A stretch of DNA of 64,000 nt from JAMXLO01 sp963696645 (GTDB taxonomy: Bacteria; Pseudomonadota; Alphaproteobacteria; Acetobacterales; Acetobacteraceae), in NCBI GenBank assembly GCA_963696645.1, contig CAVOKY010000011.1, positions 310,001-374,000 on the forward strand. Reading direction: 5' to 3'. The notes beneath the pieces were generated by a model, which saw nothing but the letters and a program-made list of their open reading frames with translations, was not told where the DNA came from and made no database searches. Of this stretch, positions 46,388-56,238 are shown piece after piece. Numbering within the stretch: position 1 is the stretch's first letter; the number at the start of each line of letters is the position of its first letter. Made by a program: the position numbers and the translations under genes.

Positions 46388-48280
46388 TCACTGCCGTTCG
46401 ATCGCGGCGATCAGGTCGTCAAGATGTGCCACGTAATGACGCCATCGCCCCACAGAGCGGTCATAGATCGGCTGCCGCACCTGCCATCCGCTCGCCGTAG
46501 TGACGGGTCGGTCGGTCTCGTGGAATGCAAGACAGCCCGCTTCCCATTCAAGCCCGAGAAAATCGATGAGTCTCCGGCTCTCCCGCTCCAGATCGGCGAC
46601 CAGCTTCTCGTAATTCATCTCCAGCATCGGCGGACACAGGACATGTCGCCAGTGATTCGCAAGCCGGTCGGTTTCGACCAACCGTGTGCCACAGTCGGCA
46701 AGGCTGTAGGAAAACAGCATCCCGGAGGCAAACATCTGAAAGAAGCAGGACAAGCCGGTATCGAGGGCGTCACGCGTGCAGTGGATGATCCGCGCGCGCG
46801 GGAACAACGCCGCGATCAGGCCAAGGTGGAATATGTTGTCCGGTAGCTTGTCGATGACCCGCGACGCACCGCCGCTGCGTTCGGCCAGTCTGTCCACATG
46901 CAACCGTGCCAGGCGCGCCGCCGCGTCCCAGCCCTCGGCCACCCGCGCGCCTGCCATGCCACCGACGTTCCGCAGCTCTCCGGCCCCGAATACCTGCGAA
47001 TGACTCGCTGCGATCTGCTCCACGAGGCTCGTGCCGGACCGCGGCATGCCGACGATGAACACGGGTACGTCCGACTCGGAGCGACCATCAATTACCGCGC
47101 CGACGGTCTCTGCATTCCAGTGTTCGATAATGCCATCCACCTCGCGCCGCAGCGCCGCCGCGTCAAACCGCTGGCCCGCGGCGGCCCGGATGTCGCGGAA
47201 CAGTCGGTTGGCCGCCGCGTAATTGGTGAACGCCTGGTCGTACTCACCGGCGTCGTCGAACAGTTTTCCCAGCGTGAACCCGGCAATGACCCGGTCCATC
47301 GGGGCGGTCTCCGACCTGCCAATCAGCCCCATCAGCCGGTCGATATCGCTCTGCTCAGCCGAGTGAACGCCGATCAAAGCAAGATTGCGGTGCGCATCGG
47401 CCAGATCGGGATTGATCGCCAACGCTTGCTGCAGACACGTGCGCGCGTCGTCGAACCGGCCAAGCACCCGCAGCATGCGGCCAAGTTCGTTCCATCCAAC
47501 CGCGAAGGCACCATCCAATTCAACGGCGCGGCGCAGGCTGGCAACAGCGGCAGTGACGTCACCCCGGCGATACAGGATCTGGCCGAGGGCCATGTGATGG
47601 GCCGTGACCTTCGGCTCCAGCCCAATCGCCTTGCGATGGCAGGCCATGGCCTCGTCGAATCTGTCGAGTTCGCCCAGGACGGAACCAAGCTCGCTCCAGG
47701 CGCCGGCCATGTTCGGACGCAACGCCAGTGCCCGGCGGAACGCCGTTTCCGCGTCAGCCTGTCGGCCGAGGTTGCGCAGCGCAAACCCTTTGCCCGCATA
47801 AGATTCCGGCAGACTTGCATCAAGCTCGATGGCACGCGAAAAACTCGCAAGCGCCGCGGTATGGTCGCCGATGTCGTTCTGCAGCGTACCCAGATTATGA
47901 TGTGCGTGGGTGAGTCGTGGTTCCAATGCAATCGCTGACTGGTAGTGTGCGGCGGCCTCGGCCCCTCGACCAGCCGCTTTCAACGCGTTGCCTAGATTTG
48001 AATGGGCGCTGGCATTGTTCGGATTGATCGCCAGTGCCCTACCAATCAGTTCAATCGCCTGGCCATGGCGGCCACGGTCAATCGCAATTATGCCTAGGAA
48101 GTGCAGCGCGTCAGGCTGATTTGGCAGGCGCAGCAACATCTTTTTGCAGAGTGCTTCGGCGGCATCCAGCCGCCCCGCCCCATGAAGCTCGACCGCCCGC
48201 ATGAGCTCAGCCCGAAGCAATCCATGCTGCCTTGCGGTTTTCGTGGCATGAAATCTGGCCATCGCTCGAGCACTTTCCAT
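46388..48280 (-). CDS. TPR/sulfotransferase fusion protein 2 (no SEC-C motif)
   Basis: About 630 residues from the ATG at 48280 (MESARAMARF); the open frame extends to a GTG at 48349. An extended TPR array (eight or more units such as AIELIGRALAINPNNASAHSNLGNALKAAGR) is followed by a sulfotransferase domain with PAPS loop GMPRSGTSLVEQIAASH and 3'-phosphate segment HCTRDALDTGLSCFFQ. It is the most divergent of the five paralogs: the HCRRNPxDTCLSIY block is changed, and the C-terminal block reads WQVRQPIYDRSVGRWRHY. It lies upstream of PEP-CTERM gene A on the same strand, but that gene has its own promoter between them. Confidence 0.84.
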   Translation of the reverse strand: MESARAMARFHATKTARQHGLLRAELMRAVELHGAGRLDAAEALCKKMLLRLPNQPDALHFLGIIAIDRGRHGQAIELIGRALAINPNNASAHSNLGNALKAAGRGAEAAAHYQSAIALEPRLTHAHHNLGTLQNDIGDHTAALASFSRAIELDASLPESYAGKGFALRNLGRQADAETAFRRALALRPNMAGAWSELGSVLGELDRFDEAMACHRKAIGLEPKVTAHHMALGQILYRRGDVTAAVASLRRAVELDGAFAVGWNELGRMLRVLGRFDDARTCLQQALAINPDLADAHRNLALIGVHSAEQSDIDRLMGLIGRSETAPMDRVIAGFTLGKLFDDAGEYDQAFTNYAAANRLFRDIRAAAGQRFDAAALRREVDGIIEHWNAETVGAVIDGRSESDVPVFIVGMPRSGTSLVEQIAASHSQVFGAGELRNVGGMAGARVAEGWDAAARLARLHVDRLAERSGGASRVIDKLPDNIFHLGLIAALFPRARIIHCTRDALDTGLSCFFQMFASGMLFSYSLADCGTRLVETDRLANHWRHVLCPPMLEMNYEKLVADLERESRRLIDFLGLEWEAGCLAFHETDRPVTTASGWQVRQPIYDRSVGRWRHYVAHLDDLIAAIERQ

Positions 48281-48394
48281 CCATATCTGCTGAACGGCCA
48301 ATGGTGGCCGGTGTCTGCCGGCTTCGGGGGCAAGGAACTGCACCACCACACGGGTTGGCGATTGTCCAGTCCCGACGGGGCATTGTGAGGTCAG

Positions 48395-48600
48395 CGATGC
48401 CTGATCAAGTTCATAGGCGTTGATTGGGGCGATGTCTGTCCGCGCCCGGACAACCGGCGCATCGTAAGAACTGCCAGCATGTGGCAGGTGCGCCAGCCGG
48501 TCTACCGCAGTTCAGTCGAGCGGTAGCGGATTTGCGATCCCTGGCTGGGAGCGTCACGCGAACCGTTGCCCGCGCGAGCTCGCGGAAACTGCCGAATTGC
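48395..48600 (+). pseudogene. Decayed 3' end of another TPR-sulfotransferase
   Basis: The frame from 48395 reads RCLIKFIGVDWGDVCPRPDN, then RRIVRTASMWQVRQPVYRSSVER, a TAG at 48524, then RICDPWLGA. This matches codon by codon the last 60 or so residues of the neighbouring sulfotransferases (compare RLIAFCGLDWDDACMHPESN and TASVWQARQPVYRSSLERW...PWLG). Nothing of the catalytic domain remains upstream. It shows a sixth paralog once stood here, directly before the hydroxylase gene. Confidence 0.72.
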
Positions 48601-48678
48601 GGGCGGTAACCCCGAATGGGCGTCGACGCTGTTTCACCGCGGTGACCCGATGTGGCAAACTGACCCCAGCAAGGATCG

Positions 48679-50019
48679 ATGATCATGGATACCACCAGCA
48701 GCGAAATTCTGGGTGCCGCGCCGACCTCCGCCCAGGGGGCGTTCGACCAAGCCTCCGTGCTCCACGGGGAGGGCAGGTTGGCAGAGGCAGAGTCCCTGTA
48801 TGCGGCGGCATTGTCGCTCGATCCCGACCATGCCGGTTCGCTGTGCTACCTGGGGCTGCTGCGCCTGCAACAGGACAGACCGGAAGACTCCGTTGCGCTG
48901 CTCCGTCGCGCAATCGCGTGTGATCCAGCGTCGGCCGAAGCGTACAACCACCTGGGGACCGCGTTGCAACGCCTCGGATCGTTTGACGAGGCGCTCGCCT
49001 GTCATGAAGCCGCGCTCGCGTTGATCCCGGACTACAGCGAAGCCCTTCGGCAACGGGGGCGCGCGTTACACACGCTGGGCCGCGTGGCGGAGGCGATCGC
49101 ATGCCACGAGGCAGCGCTTGTCGAAGCGCCGGATGATGCCCAGACGCAGCTTGCACTGGCGGATGCGCTGGCAGTGTCGGATCGGCATGAAGAAGCGTTC
49201 GTGTGCTACCGCAACGCCGCCGGTCTCGACCCCAGCCTGGCCACCCATCTGTCGACGGCACTTGGTACCTACGCTCAGGTGCACGAGGCCGCGGCTCAGG
49301 TGGGGATGCAGCGGCTCAATCGCTACATCGGCGCATTCCTGACGAATCAGGCTGACGCCCGGATGGGCATGTATCCGGGCCTGCGCTCCGCGCCATTCCA
49401 TGAGGCGGCACAACTGCCTGGCGCGTTGGCGCTGGAGCGTAACTTCGCGGCGATCCGCGAGGAGATCAAAGGTCTTGCGGCCGCCGAATTCCAGGCGGAG
49501 GCCGAAGGCCTGATGGGACACGGGTCGTGGGATGTTTTCCTGTTCTACGAGCGCAGCCGCAAGAATGAGGAGAACTGCGCCCGCTGTCCGGTGATCACGC
49601 GGATCATCGAAAGCAGCAATACGGTGCGGACCCAGGCCGGGCTGCTGTACGTGTCGAAGCTGGCCCCTGGTACCCACATCAAGCCGCACCGGGGACCCAC
49701 CAACCTGCGGCTGCGGTGTCACCTCGGCATCACGATCCCGGCCGGCGACTGCGGGCTGAAGGTCGGCGGCGAGACGCGGCGCTGGCAGGAAGGCCGCTGT
49801 CTCGTGTTCGATGATTCGCTGGAGCACGAAGCGTGGAACCACACCGCGGAACCACGGATCGTGCTGATCATCGATTTCTGGCACCCGGATCTGACCCCAA
49901 CGGAGGTGGCCTACCTCGAGGGGCTGCACCGATTCGCATCGTTCCAGGCGGTCAGTCTGAACCGGTATTGGGCCGCGAATGCCGAGTCGCGGTCCAAGGC
50001 CAGGACGCACTACGACTGA
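48679..50019 (+). CDS. TPR/aspartyl-asparaginyl beta-hydroxylase fusion
   Basis: A 446-residue protein; the ATG at 48679 follows aagga. Residues about 20-200 are TPR units. The C-terminal half is a 2-oxoglutarate/Fe(II) oxygenase of the aspartyl/asparaginyl beta-hydroxylase family: HIKPHRGPTNLRLRCHLGI (iron ligand H337, 2-oxoglutarate contact arginine) and CLVFDDSLEHEAWNHT (second ligand H383), then FWHPDLT. The same motifs and the same TPR-plus-oxygenase order occur in animal AspH. It would hydroxylate Asp or Asn side chains in proteins. Neighbours are all TPR-fused modifying enzymes, so a shared protein target is plausible. Confidence 0.86.
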   Translation: MIMDTTSSEILGAAPTSAQGAFDQASVLHGEGRLAEAESLYAAALSLDPDHAGSLCYLGLLRLQQDRPEDSVALLRRAIACDPASAEAYNHLGTALQRLGSFDEALACHEAALALIPDYSEALRQRGRALHTLGRVAEAIACHEAALVEAPDDAQTQLALADALAVSDRHEEAFVCYRNAAGLDPSLATHLSTALGTYAQVHEAAAQVGMQRLNRYIGAFLTNQADARMGMYPGLRSAPFHEAAQLPGALALERNFAAIREEIKGLAAAEFQAEAEGLMGHGSWDVFLFYERSRKNEENCARCPVITRIIESSNTVRTQAGLLYVSKLAPGTHIKPHRGPTNLRLRCHLGITIPAGDCGLKVGGETRRWQEGRCLVFDDSLEHEAWNHTAEPRIVLIIDFWHPDLTPTEVAYLEGLHRFASFQAVSLNRYWAANAESRSKARTHYD

Positions 50020-50041
50020 GCGGGCCCCCTGACGTCATGCA

Positions 50042-52246
50042 TCATGGCGGACCGATCGTCATCGACCGTGGCGCGTCGCCGCGCTGCCAGATCTCCCACA
50101 TTTGCTGGTAGGCCAACTCGATATCGCGCCGCGTACGATCGATATCGAACAATGGGGCGCTGGCGCGCACGCCTTCCAGACGACGCCGCACCGCGGCGAG
50201 TTTCTCCGGTTGCTCGGCCAACGCCAAAGCGAGTTGTTCGTACTCCGCCAGATCCTGGGTTGTCAGTTCCGGCAACCCCACGGCGTGCAGCAGGCTGCCC
50301 GCCACGCGTGACGCGAAGCTGCGTCCCGTGCAGGTCACTACAGGCAGCCCCATCCACAAGGCGTCGCTCGCGGTCGTGTGGGCGTTGTAAGGAAAGGTAT
50401 CGAGGAACAGGTCCGCCAGCCGGTGACGCGCGAGATGGTCCGGCAGTTCCTGTCGCGGCGCGAAGATGAGCCGTTCGGGCAGGACACCGCGGGCCGATGC
50501 CTCACGCCTCAGATTCTCCTCCGCCCATCGGTTGTCGGCCAGCAGCCACAACACACTGTCGGGAACGGCTAAAAGCAGCCGCATCCATGCATCGAAGAAT
50601 GCGGGGGTGATCTTGTAAGTCTGATTGAAGCTGCAAAAGACGAACGCATGCGGTGGCAAGCCGACCTCGGCGCGAATGGGACGGTGATCGCCGGCCGTGC
50701 GCTTCCGGTCGTTCGCCTGATAGCACTGCGGCAGGTAGACCAGCGACTCTGTGTAATGCTGCTGCTCGCTCACTGGCACGACGAAGGGATCGACAATGAG
50801 ATAGTCGATGAAGTCGACCCCCAGCGTGCCGGGGAACCCGATATAGTGCAGTTGCACCGGCGCCGGCCGGGAGGCGAGAATTTCCAGCCGGCTGCCTGCC
50901 GTGTGACCCGTCAGATCGATCAGGATATCGATCTCAAGTTCCCTGATATACCGGGCGATTTCGTCATCGCCGCGCTGCCGGACGTCGAAGAAGCCGTCGA
51001 AGGATTGTTCGAGACGCCGCCGCATTGGCGTGCCGTCATCGTCGCCATACGAGAATGCAAACACCTCGAAACGCGACCTGTCGTGCTCCTCAAACAATTG
51101 GGCAACGAGGCAGGGGATCGGATGAGTGCGGAGCTCGGCTGAAAGGTAGCCCAGGCGCAGCTTCTTATGCCGCGCTGGCGAGCGCGGAGCACGCGGGCGC
51201 GCAGCAATGGCCTTGCGGTTCCAGTATTGCCTGGCGCACTGCTGTTGGACGGCAGGATCATCCGTCACGCTGAGCAGGGTGAACGGGGCAATCGGCAACC
51301 GGCCCGATTGCACACCGCTGATCAGCCTGGCCTCCAGCGCTGTCATCTCGCGCCAATCGCAGATCTGCCGCCTGATGAGCGCGCGCATGCTCAATGCATT
51401 CGCGTGGTCTGGGTTGACCGCCAGCACGTTCTCGTAACTGGCGAGCGCCGCGTCGTACTGGCCAGCCTGCTTCAGGGAATTGCCAAGACTGTTCTGCGCC
51501 TGGACGTGCCGCGGATCGATCGCCACTGCCTTTTGCAGGCTTGTGATCGCCGCGCCGTGTCGGCCCACACGCTTCAGCGTGACGCCAAGGTTGAACAGCG
51601 TATTGGCATCGTTCGGCGTGGCTGCAAGAGCGTCCTGAAATTGCGCGATCGCGGCCTCGGAGTCTCCGGCCTCCATCAGTGCCACGCCAAGTCCATTGCG
51701 CGCTTCCGCGACATAAGGATTGATCGCCAGGGCGGCGCGGAAGCTTGCGATCGCCGCATCGTAGCGCCGCAGATGCCGCAGGGCGTCACCCAGCAGGCAG
51801 TGGACGTTTGCGTCCGGTCTGACTGCCAATGCCTTCGCGAAACTTGCAGCCGCGGCATCGAAGCGACGCGCAGTTGCCAGGGCGATTCCGAGGCTTCGGA
51901 GCAGATCGGCATCGCGTGGCCTGAGCGCGAGTGCGGCCTGAAAACTCTCGATCGCCTCGTCGTATCGCTGAAGGCTGACGAGCGCGATGCCAAGGTTGCG
52001 GTGATCCTCGAAGGTCCGCCGCTCGGCCGCAACGACGCGCTTGCGGTCAACGAACCCCTTGAAGCAATCCCTGGCCTCGCCAGCCCTTCCCTGGCTGTCC
52101 CAGATGACCCCGAGGAGATACAGGGGATCGGCGTTGCTCGGCTGTTGTCGTGCCAGGTTCACGCAGTGCAGGGCTGCCTGCTCGAGTTGCCCCTTACGAA
52201 ACAGTTGGACAGCCTCACCGAGTGGATTAGCGGGTGGAGGAGTCAT
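50042..52246 (-). CDS. TPR/GT41 glycosyltransferase (O-GlcNAc transferase/SPINDLY-like)
   Basis: A 734-residue protein from the ATG at 52246 (MTPPPANPLGEA); a TTG at 52267 is less likely. The first 320 residues or so are TPR units (AIASFRAALAINPYVAEARNGLGVALMEAG and similar). The rest is a family-41 transferase: LGYLSAELRTHPIPCLV (with the conserved His), DILIDLTGHTAGSRLEIL, PAPVQLHYIGFPGTLG, FNQTYKITPAFFDAWMRLL, LFLDTFPYNAHTTASDALWMGLPVVT. It would add a sugar (GlcNAc, fucose or other) to Ser/Thr of proteins in the cytoplasm. It converges with the hydroxylase gene, 22 bases between stops. Confidence 0.88.
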   Translation of the reverse strand: MTPPPANPLGEAVQLFRKGQLEQAALHCVNLARQQPSNADPLYLLGVIWDSQGRAGEARDCFKGFVDRKRVVAAERRTFEDHRNLGIALVSLQRYDEAIESFQAALALRPRDADLLRSLGIALATARRFDAAAASFAKALAVRPDANVHCLLGDALRHLRRYDAAIASFRAALAINPYVAEARNGLGVALMEAGDSEAAIAQFQDALAATPNDANTLFNLGVTLKRVGRHGAAITSLQKAVAIDPRHVQAQNSLGNSLKQAGQYDAALASYENVLAVNPDHANALSMRALIRRQICDWREMTALEARLISGVQSGRLPIAPFTLLSVTDDPAVQQQCARQYWNRKAIAARPRAPRSPARHKKLRLGYLSAELRTHPIPCLVAQLFEEHDRSRFEVFAFSYGDDDGTPMRRRLEQSFDGFFDVRQRGDDEIARYIRELEIDILIDLTGHTAGSRLEILASRPAPVQLHYIGFPGTLGVDFIDYLIVDPFVVPVSEQQHYTESLVYLPQCYQANDRKRTAGDHRPIRAEVGLPPHAFVFCSFNQTYKITPAFFDAWMRLLLAVPDSVLWLLADNRWAEENLRREASARGVLPERLIFAPRQELPDHLARHRLADLFLDTFPYNAHTTASDALWMGLPVVTCTGRSFASRVAGSLLHAVGLPELTTQDLAEYEQLALALAEQPEKLAAVRRRLEGVRASAPLFDIDRTRRDIELAYQQMWEIWQRGDAPRSMTIGPP

Positions 52247-52592
52247 TCCGATGGCTACGCACTTCAATCACAAACCAGCATCGGTGATCGTTCTCCGCGT
52301 GGTGGAGTATAGTCGGCGGCACGGCTGGGCCATCTGCCGCATACCCGAGTAGGAACCAGATTTGGTCGAAGCACGCAACCACCCTGGTGCCGCCGAACTG
52401 CAACGTGGGAAGTCAGGTCGCCGGCCTGGGAGCGCATCGGTCTAGCGTTGCATTCGGCAATTCCGACCTTGTATTGCTCGGCACACGCACGGCGGTGGCC
52501 CATTGCCAGGAAGCATCACGACCGACGGCCGCGGCTATGCTGGGCGCTCCGACCTGAGCGGACGTCGCGAGTGAACCCGAAAGACAGGACGC
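52247..52592. other. Divergent intergenic region of the island
   Basis: About 345 bases between the GT41 gene and the third sulfotransferase, read away from each other. I looked for sigma-54 -24/-12 pairs on both strands and found none; no gene recognised. Confidence 0.5.
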
Positions 52593-54314
52593 ATGAACGA
52601 AGTTTCGCCCGAAGAGCCAATTGCCGACCCCGAAATGCAACGCGCCGGACGGCTGCTCCTCGAGAATCGCGTGCAAGAGGCCGAGGCCGTGCTGCAGCAG
52701 ATCATCGCGCAGCGGCCGGACGATCCCGAGCCGCATTACGCACTCGGCGTCATATGGATGAACTGCGAGCGCCTGACCGAGGCCAACGCGAAATTCCGGC
52801 GCGCGATCGACCTCGATCCCGAGTTTGCTGAAGCGTGGTGCAACCTCGGCATCGTCCTGAGCACGCAGGGCAACAAGGCTGGAGCCATCGCCGCCTTTGC
52901 ACGTGCGACTGAGATCGATCCCGAGATGGCCGACGCGCACAGCAATCTTGGCGACGCGCTGATGGCGCAGGGTAAACGCAGCCAGGCAATCACGTCGTAC
53001 CGCCGGGCGGCGGCGGCGGACCCGGACTCCCCGATCGGCATTCTTGCGGAGGCGAGCGCTCTCCTGGCCGAGGCGAGGCTGCCGGAATGCGAGGCGGCAC
53101 TTCGCGGATTGATCGCCAACAACCCCCCGACACACATAGCGGCGGCACATTGCCGCCTGGGTGCGGTCCTTGCGCAGCTAGGGCGGTTCGAGGCGGCAGT
53201 TGCCTGTTTTGACCACGCGATGGCGATCGCACCCAATGATCCCGAAAGCCAGTTCGCCTATTTCAGCCGGGTCAACGCGGTAAAGGTGACCGAAGCCGAC
53301 CGGCCGCTGGTCGATCGAATGAAAGCGCTGGTCAATACGCACATGACCGACGGCAATCGCATGGCGATCCACTTCGGCCTTGGCAAGGCCTTGGATGATC
53401 TGGGGGATTACCCGGCCGCCATCCACCACTACGACGCTGCCAATGCCATCAGGCGGCGCGACGGCAGCCTCAACCGCCCCGGTCTCACGGCATGGGTGGA
53501 CCGGATTGTTGCCCAATGCACGCCGGAATTCTTCGCGCGCAATACACATCATGCCAGACGGAGCGAGACGCCGCTATTCATCGTCGGCATGCCGCGCTCC
53601 GGCACGACGTTGCTGGAGCAGATCCTCTCCAGCCACCCCCGGATCGCTGCTGGCGGCGAACTGGACTTCTGGAACCTGAATGGTCCAGCCTGGGAGCGGG
53701 CCGGGCCTGCCGGTTTCGACGTCAGGCGCGCAAACTCACTGGCTGACGGGTACGCCAGAATGCTTGCGGAGATGGCGCCCGGTGCGCAGCGGGTGATCGA
53801 CAAGAACCCCTGGAACTTCCAGTGGCTCGGCATGATCCGGCAGGCATTGCCGAATGCGCGCTTCATCCACAGCCGGCGCAACCCGGTGGACACCTGCCTG
53901 TCGATCTACTTCACACCGTTCACCATGGCGCAGCCATTCATGAGCGACCGCGGAGACCTTGCCTTTTATTATCGCCAGTATGTGCGACTGATGGAGCATT
54001 GGCGTCGCGTGCTGCCGCCCGATCGTTACACCGAAGTCGATTACGCCACGCTGGTTTCCGACCGCGAAGCCGAGGCTCGCCGCCTGATCGCATTCTGTGG
54101 CCTCGAATGGGACGACGCATGCCTGCACCACGAGGCGAACCGCCGCCCCGTGCAAACGGCAAGTGCGTGGCAGGCACGCCAACCGATCTACCGCAGCTCA
54201 TTGGAGCGCTGGCGGCGCTATGAGCCCTGGCTCGGCGAACTCCGGCAGTTGCTGCCGACGCAGGCATCCTCTACTGACGCCGTTTTGTTCGACGCCGCCA
54301 CGCCGGCGCGATGA
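52593..54314 (+). CDS. TPR/sulfotransferase fusion protein 3 (no SEC-C motif)
   Basis: A 573-residue protein. About seven TPR units (for example AEAVLQQIIAQRPDDPEPHYALGVIWMNCER, AIAAFARATEIDPEMADAHSNLGDALMAQGK) precede a sulfotransferase domain with GMPRSGTTLLEQILSSHP, DKNPWNFQWLGMI, HSRRNPVDTCLSIYFTPF and the C-terminal WQARQPIYRSSLERWRRYEPWLGEL. The TPR and catalytic parts closely parallel the copies at 41174 and 57096, but the cysteine motif at the N-terminus is absent. Seven bases separate its stop from the next TPR-glycosyltransferase, so the two form an operon. Confidence 0.87.
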   Translation: MNEVSPEEPIADPEMQRAGRLLLENRVQEAEAVLQQIIAQRPDDPEPHYALGVIWMNCERLTEANAKFRRAIDLDPEFAEAWCNLGIVLSTQGNKAGAIAAFARATEIDPEMADAHSNLGDALMAQGKRSQAITSYRRAAAADPDSPIGILAEASALLAEARLPECEAALRGLIANNPPTHIAAAHCRLGAVLAQLGRFEAAVACFDHAMAIAPNDPESQFAYFSRVNAVKVTEADRPLVDRMKALVNTHMTDGNRMAIHFGLGKALDDLGDYPAAIHHYDAANAIRRRDGSLNRPGLTAWVDRIVAQCTPEFFARNTHHARRSETPLFIVGMPRSGTTLLEQILSSHPRIAAGGELDFWNLNGPAWERAGPAGFDVRRANSLADGYARMLAEMAPGAQRVIDKNPWNFQWLGMIRQALPNARFIHSRRNPVDTCLSIYFTPFTMAQPFMSDRGDLAFYYRQYVRLMEHWRRVLPPDRYTEVDYATLVSDREAEARRLIAFCGLEWDDACLHHEANRRPVQTASAWQARQPIYRSSLERWRRYEPWLGELRQLLPTQASSTDAVLFDAATPAR

Positions 54315-54321
54315 CGCTGCA

Positions 54322-56067
54322 ATGACCGCGAGACCGAATGCGACGCTCCGACAGGCGGCCGCACTGTACGAGCAAGGCAGGCTGGGAGCGGCGGACATCA
54401 TCTGCCGCAGGATCCTCAAGCGGACGCCCGAAGATGCCGCGGCTCAGCACCTCCTCGGCCTCGTTGTCCTGCAACGCGGCAGCACGGACGAGGCGATAAG
54501 CCTGATCAGCCAGGCCGTCGCGGCGCAGCCGCAGGAGGCGCGGTATCGGCTCAATCTGGGCGCCGTGCTCAGCGCGGCAGGACGCCCCGAAGAGGCCTTG
54601 GCAGTGCTGGAGCGCATGGTCGCCCTCCGGCCGGACTATCCCGAGGCGCACAACAACCTCGGCACAGCACTGGTCAATCTCGGCCGCCGCCAGGACGCGT
54701 TGGCGAGCTACGACCGCGCCATCGCGCTGCGCGCCGACTACGACGAGGCGTTCTACAATCGCGGCGTCGCCCTGAATTCGCTCGACCGGAACGAGGAGGC
54801 GGTGGCGTGCTACGACCGGGCGATTGTGCTGCGTCCCGACTACGACGTGGCGTACTACAATCGCGGCGTCGCACTCCAGGCGCTGGAGCTGCACGACGCC
54901 GCGGTGGCCAGCTACGACCAGGCCATCGCACTCCGGCCCGACTATCCGGAGGCGCTCAACAACCGCGGCATGGCGCTCCAGGCGGTTGAGCGCCATGCGG
55001 AGGCGCTGGCCGACTTCGACCAGGCCATCGCACTCCGGCCCGACTATGCGCAGGCGCATTTCAGCCGAAGCACCTGCTTCCTGCAGTCGGGCGATCTGGC
55101 ACGGGGCTGGCCGGGATACGAATGGCGGTGGCAAACGCCGAACCTCGCTGGCAGCACGCGGCGCTTCGGTCAGCCGCTCTGGCTCGGGGCCCAGCCGTTG
55201 GTCGGCCGGACCATATTGCTGCACGCGGAACAGGGCATCGGCGATACGTTGCAGTTCTGTCGATTCACCGCAGCGGTAGCGGCACGTGGCGCCCGTGTCG
55301 TGCTGGAAGTACCGCGTCCGCTCGCGCGGCTACTGGCGGGGCTTGCCGGCGTGACGCAGCTCGTGGTGCGCGGCGATCCGTTGCCGGCGTTCGATCTGCA
55401 ATGTCCGCTGATGAGTTTGCCGTTGGCGTTGGGCACGACGCTCGGGACGATCCCCGCCGCGGGATCCTATATCATGGCTGATCCAGTTGACTGCGCCGCC
55501 TGGCAGCAGAGGCTGGCGATGCTGCCGGGCATTCGCGCGGGTCTGGTCTGGGCCGGTGCACCGAAGATGGGTGCCGACCGGCGCCGCTCGATGACGCTCG
55601 ACCGGTTTGCGCCACTCGCCGCCGTGCCCGGCGTCAGCTTCGTCTCCTTGCAGAAGGGCGAAGCCGCGGCTCAGGTCCTCGCCGCGCCGAGCGGGCTACC
55701 GGTGCATGATTTCACCGACGACCTGCACGATTTTGCCGACACGGCGGCGCTGATCGCGGCACTCGATTTGGTGATCAGCGTGGACACGGCGGTCGCGCAT
55801 CTCGCGGGAGCGCAGGGCAAGCCCGTGTGGGTGCTCAATCGGTCCGATGCCTGCTGGCGCTGGCTGCGCGGACGCGAGGACAGCCCGTGGTACAGCACCG
55901 CCCGGCTGTTCCGTCAGCCAACGCCCGGTGACTGGGGCAGCGTCGTCGCCGGCGTCGGCACTGCGCTGCGCCGCTTCATCGAAGCACATCCGGGTCGCAC
56001 GTCCGACGATCGAAACCGGACGGAGGTAGGACACGACGATGGTTCGACAGCCGGCGCGGTCTCCTGA
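54322..56067 (+). CDS. TPR/GT9-type glycosyltransferase
   Basis: A 581-residue protein starting at the ATG at 54322 (MTARPNATLRQAA); the longer open frame runs back into the sulfotransferase gene. Eight TPR-like units with near-identical cores (ALASYDRAIALRADYDEAFYNRGVAL) lead to a heptosyltransferase-fold domain: GRTILLHAEQGIGDTLQFCRF, CPLMSLPLALGTTLGTIPA, GLVWAGAPK, FVSLQKGE, LDLVISVDTAVAHLAGAQGKPVWVL. It would transfer a sugar from a nucleotide donor, perhaps to a protein held by the TPR part. Intact paralog of the frameshifted gene at 43094. Confidence 0.87.
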   Translation: MTARPNATLRQAAALYEQGRLGAADIICRRILKRTPEDAAAQHLLGLVVLQRGSTDEAISLISQAVAAQPQEARYRLNLGAVLSAAGRPEEALAVLERMVALRPDYPEAHNNLGTALVNLGRRQDALASYDRAIALRADYDEAFYNRGVALNSLDRNEEAVACYDRAIVLRPDYDVAYYNRGVALQALELHDAAVASYDQAIALRPDYPEALNNRGMALQAVERHAEALADFDQAIALRPDYAQAHFSRSTCFLQSGDLARGWPGYEWRWQTPNLAGSTRRFGQPLWLGAQPLVGRTILLHAEQGIGDTLQFCRFTAAVAARGARVVLEVPRPLARLLAGLAGVTQLVVRGDPLPAFDLQCPLMSLPLALGTTLGTIPAAGSYIMADPVDCAAWQQRLAMLPGIRAGLVWAGAPKMGADRRRSMTLDRFAPLAAVPGVSFVSLQKGEAAAQVLAAPSGLPVHDFTDDLHDFADTAALIAALDLVISVDTAVAHLAGAQGKPVWVLNRSDACWRWLRGREDSPWYSTARLFRQPTPGDWGSVVAGVGTALRRFIEAHPGRTSDDRNRTEVGHDDGSTAGAVS

Positions 56068-56146
56068 TACCAGCCGGCGATGGACATGGCGGACTGTTCG
56101 CTGTGGGTCCCGGTTTGCGATGGCCATCGTTGGATCGCCGGGCCGC

Positions 56147-56185
56147 AAAAAAGAAAACCCGCCCCCTTTGCAAGGGGACGGGTTT
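56147..56185 (-). terminator. Rho-independent terminator of PEP-CTERM gene B
   Basis: On the minus strand a 12-bp stem (aaacccgtcccc with gggggcgggttt, one wobble) and a 7-base loop are followed by a T-rich run (ttttctttttt). It lies about 54 bases after the stop of the PEP-CTERM gene at 56239. A well-formed intrinsic terminator. Confidence 0.8.
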
Positions 56186-56238
56186 GGTAGCTTTGTCGGG
56201 CGCCCCGAGCGGTTGTAGCCGCCCGGAGACCGCTAAAG

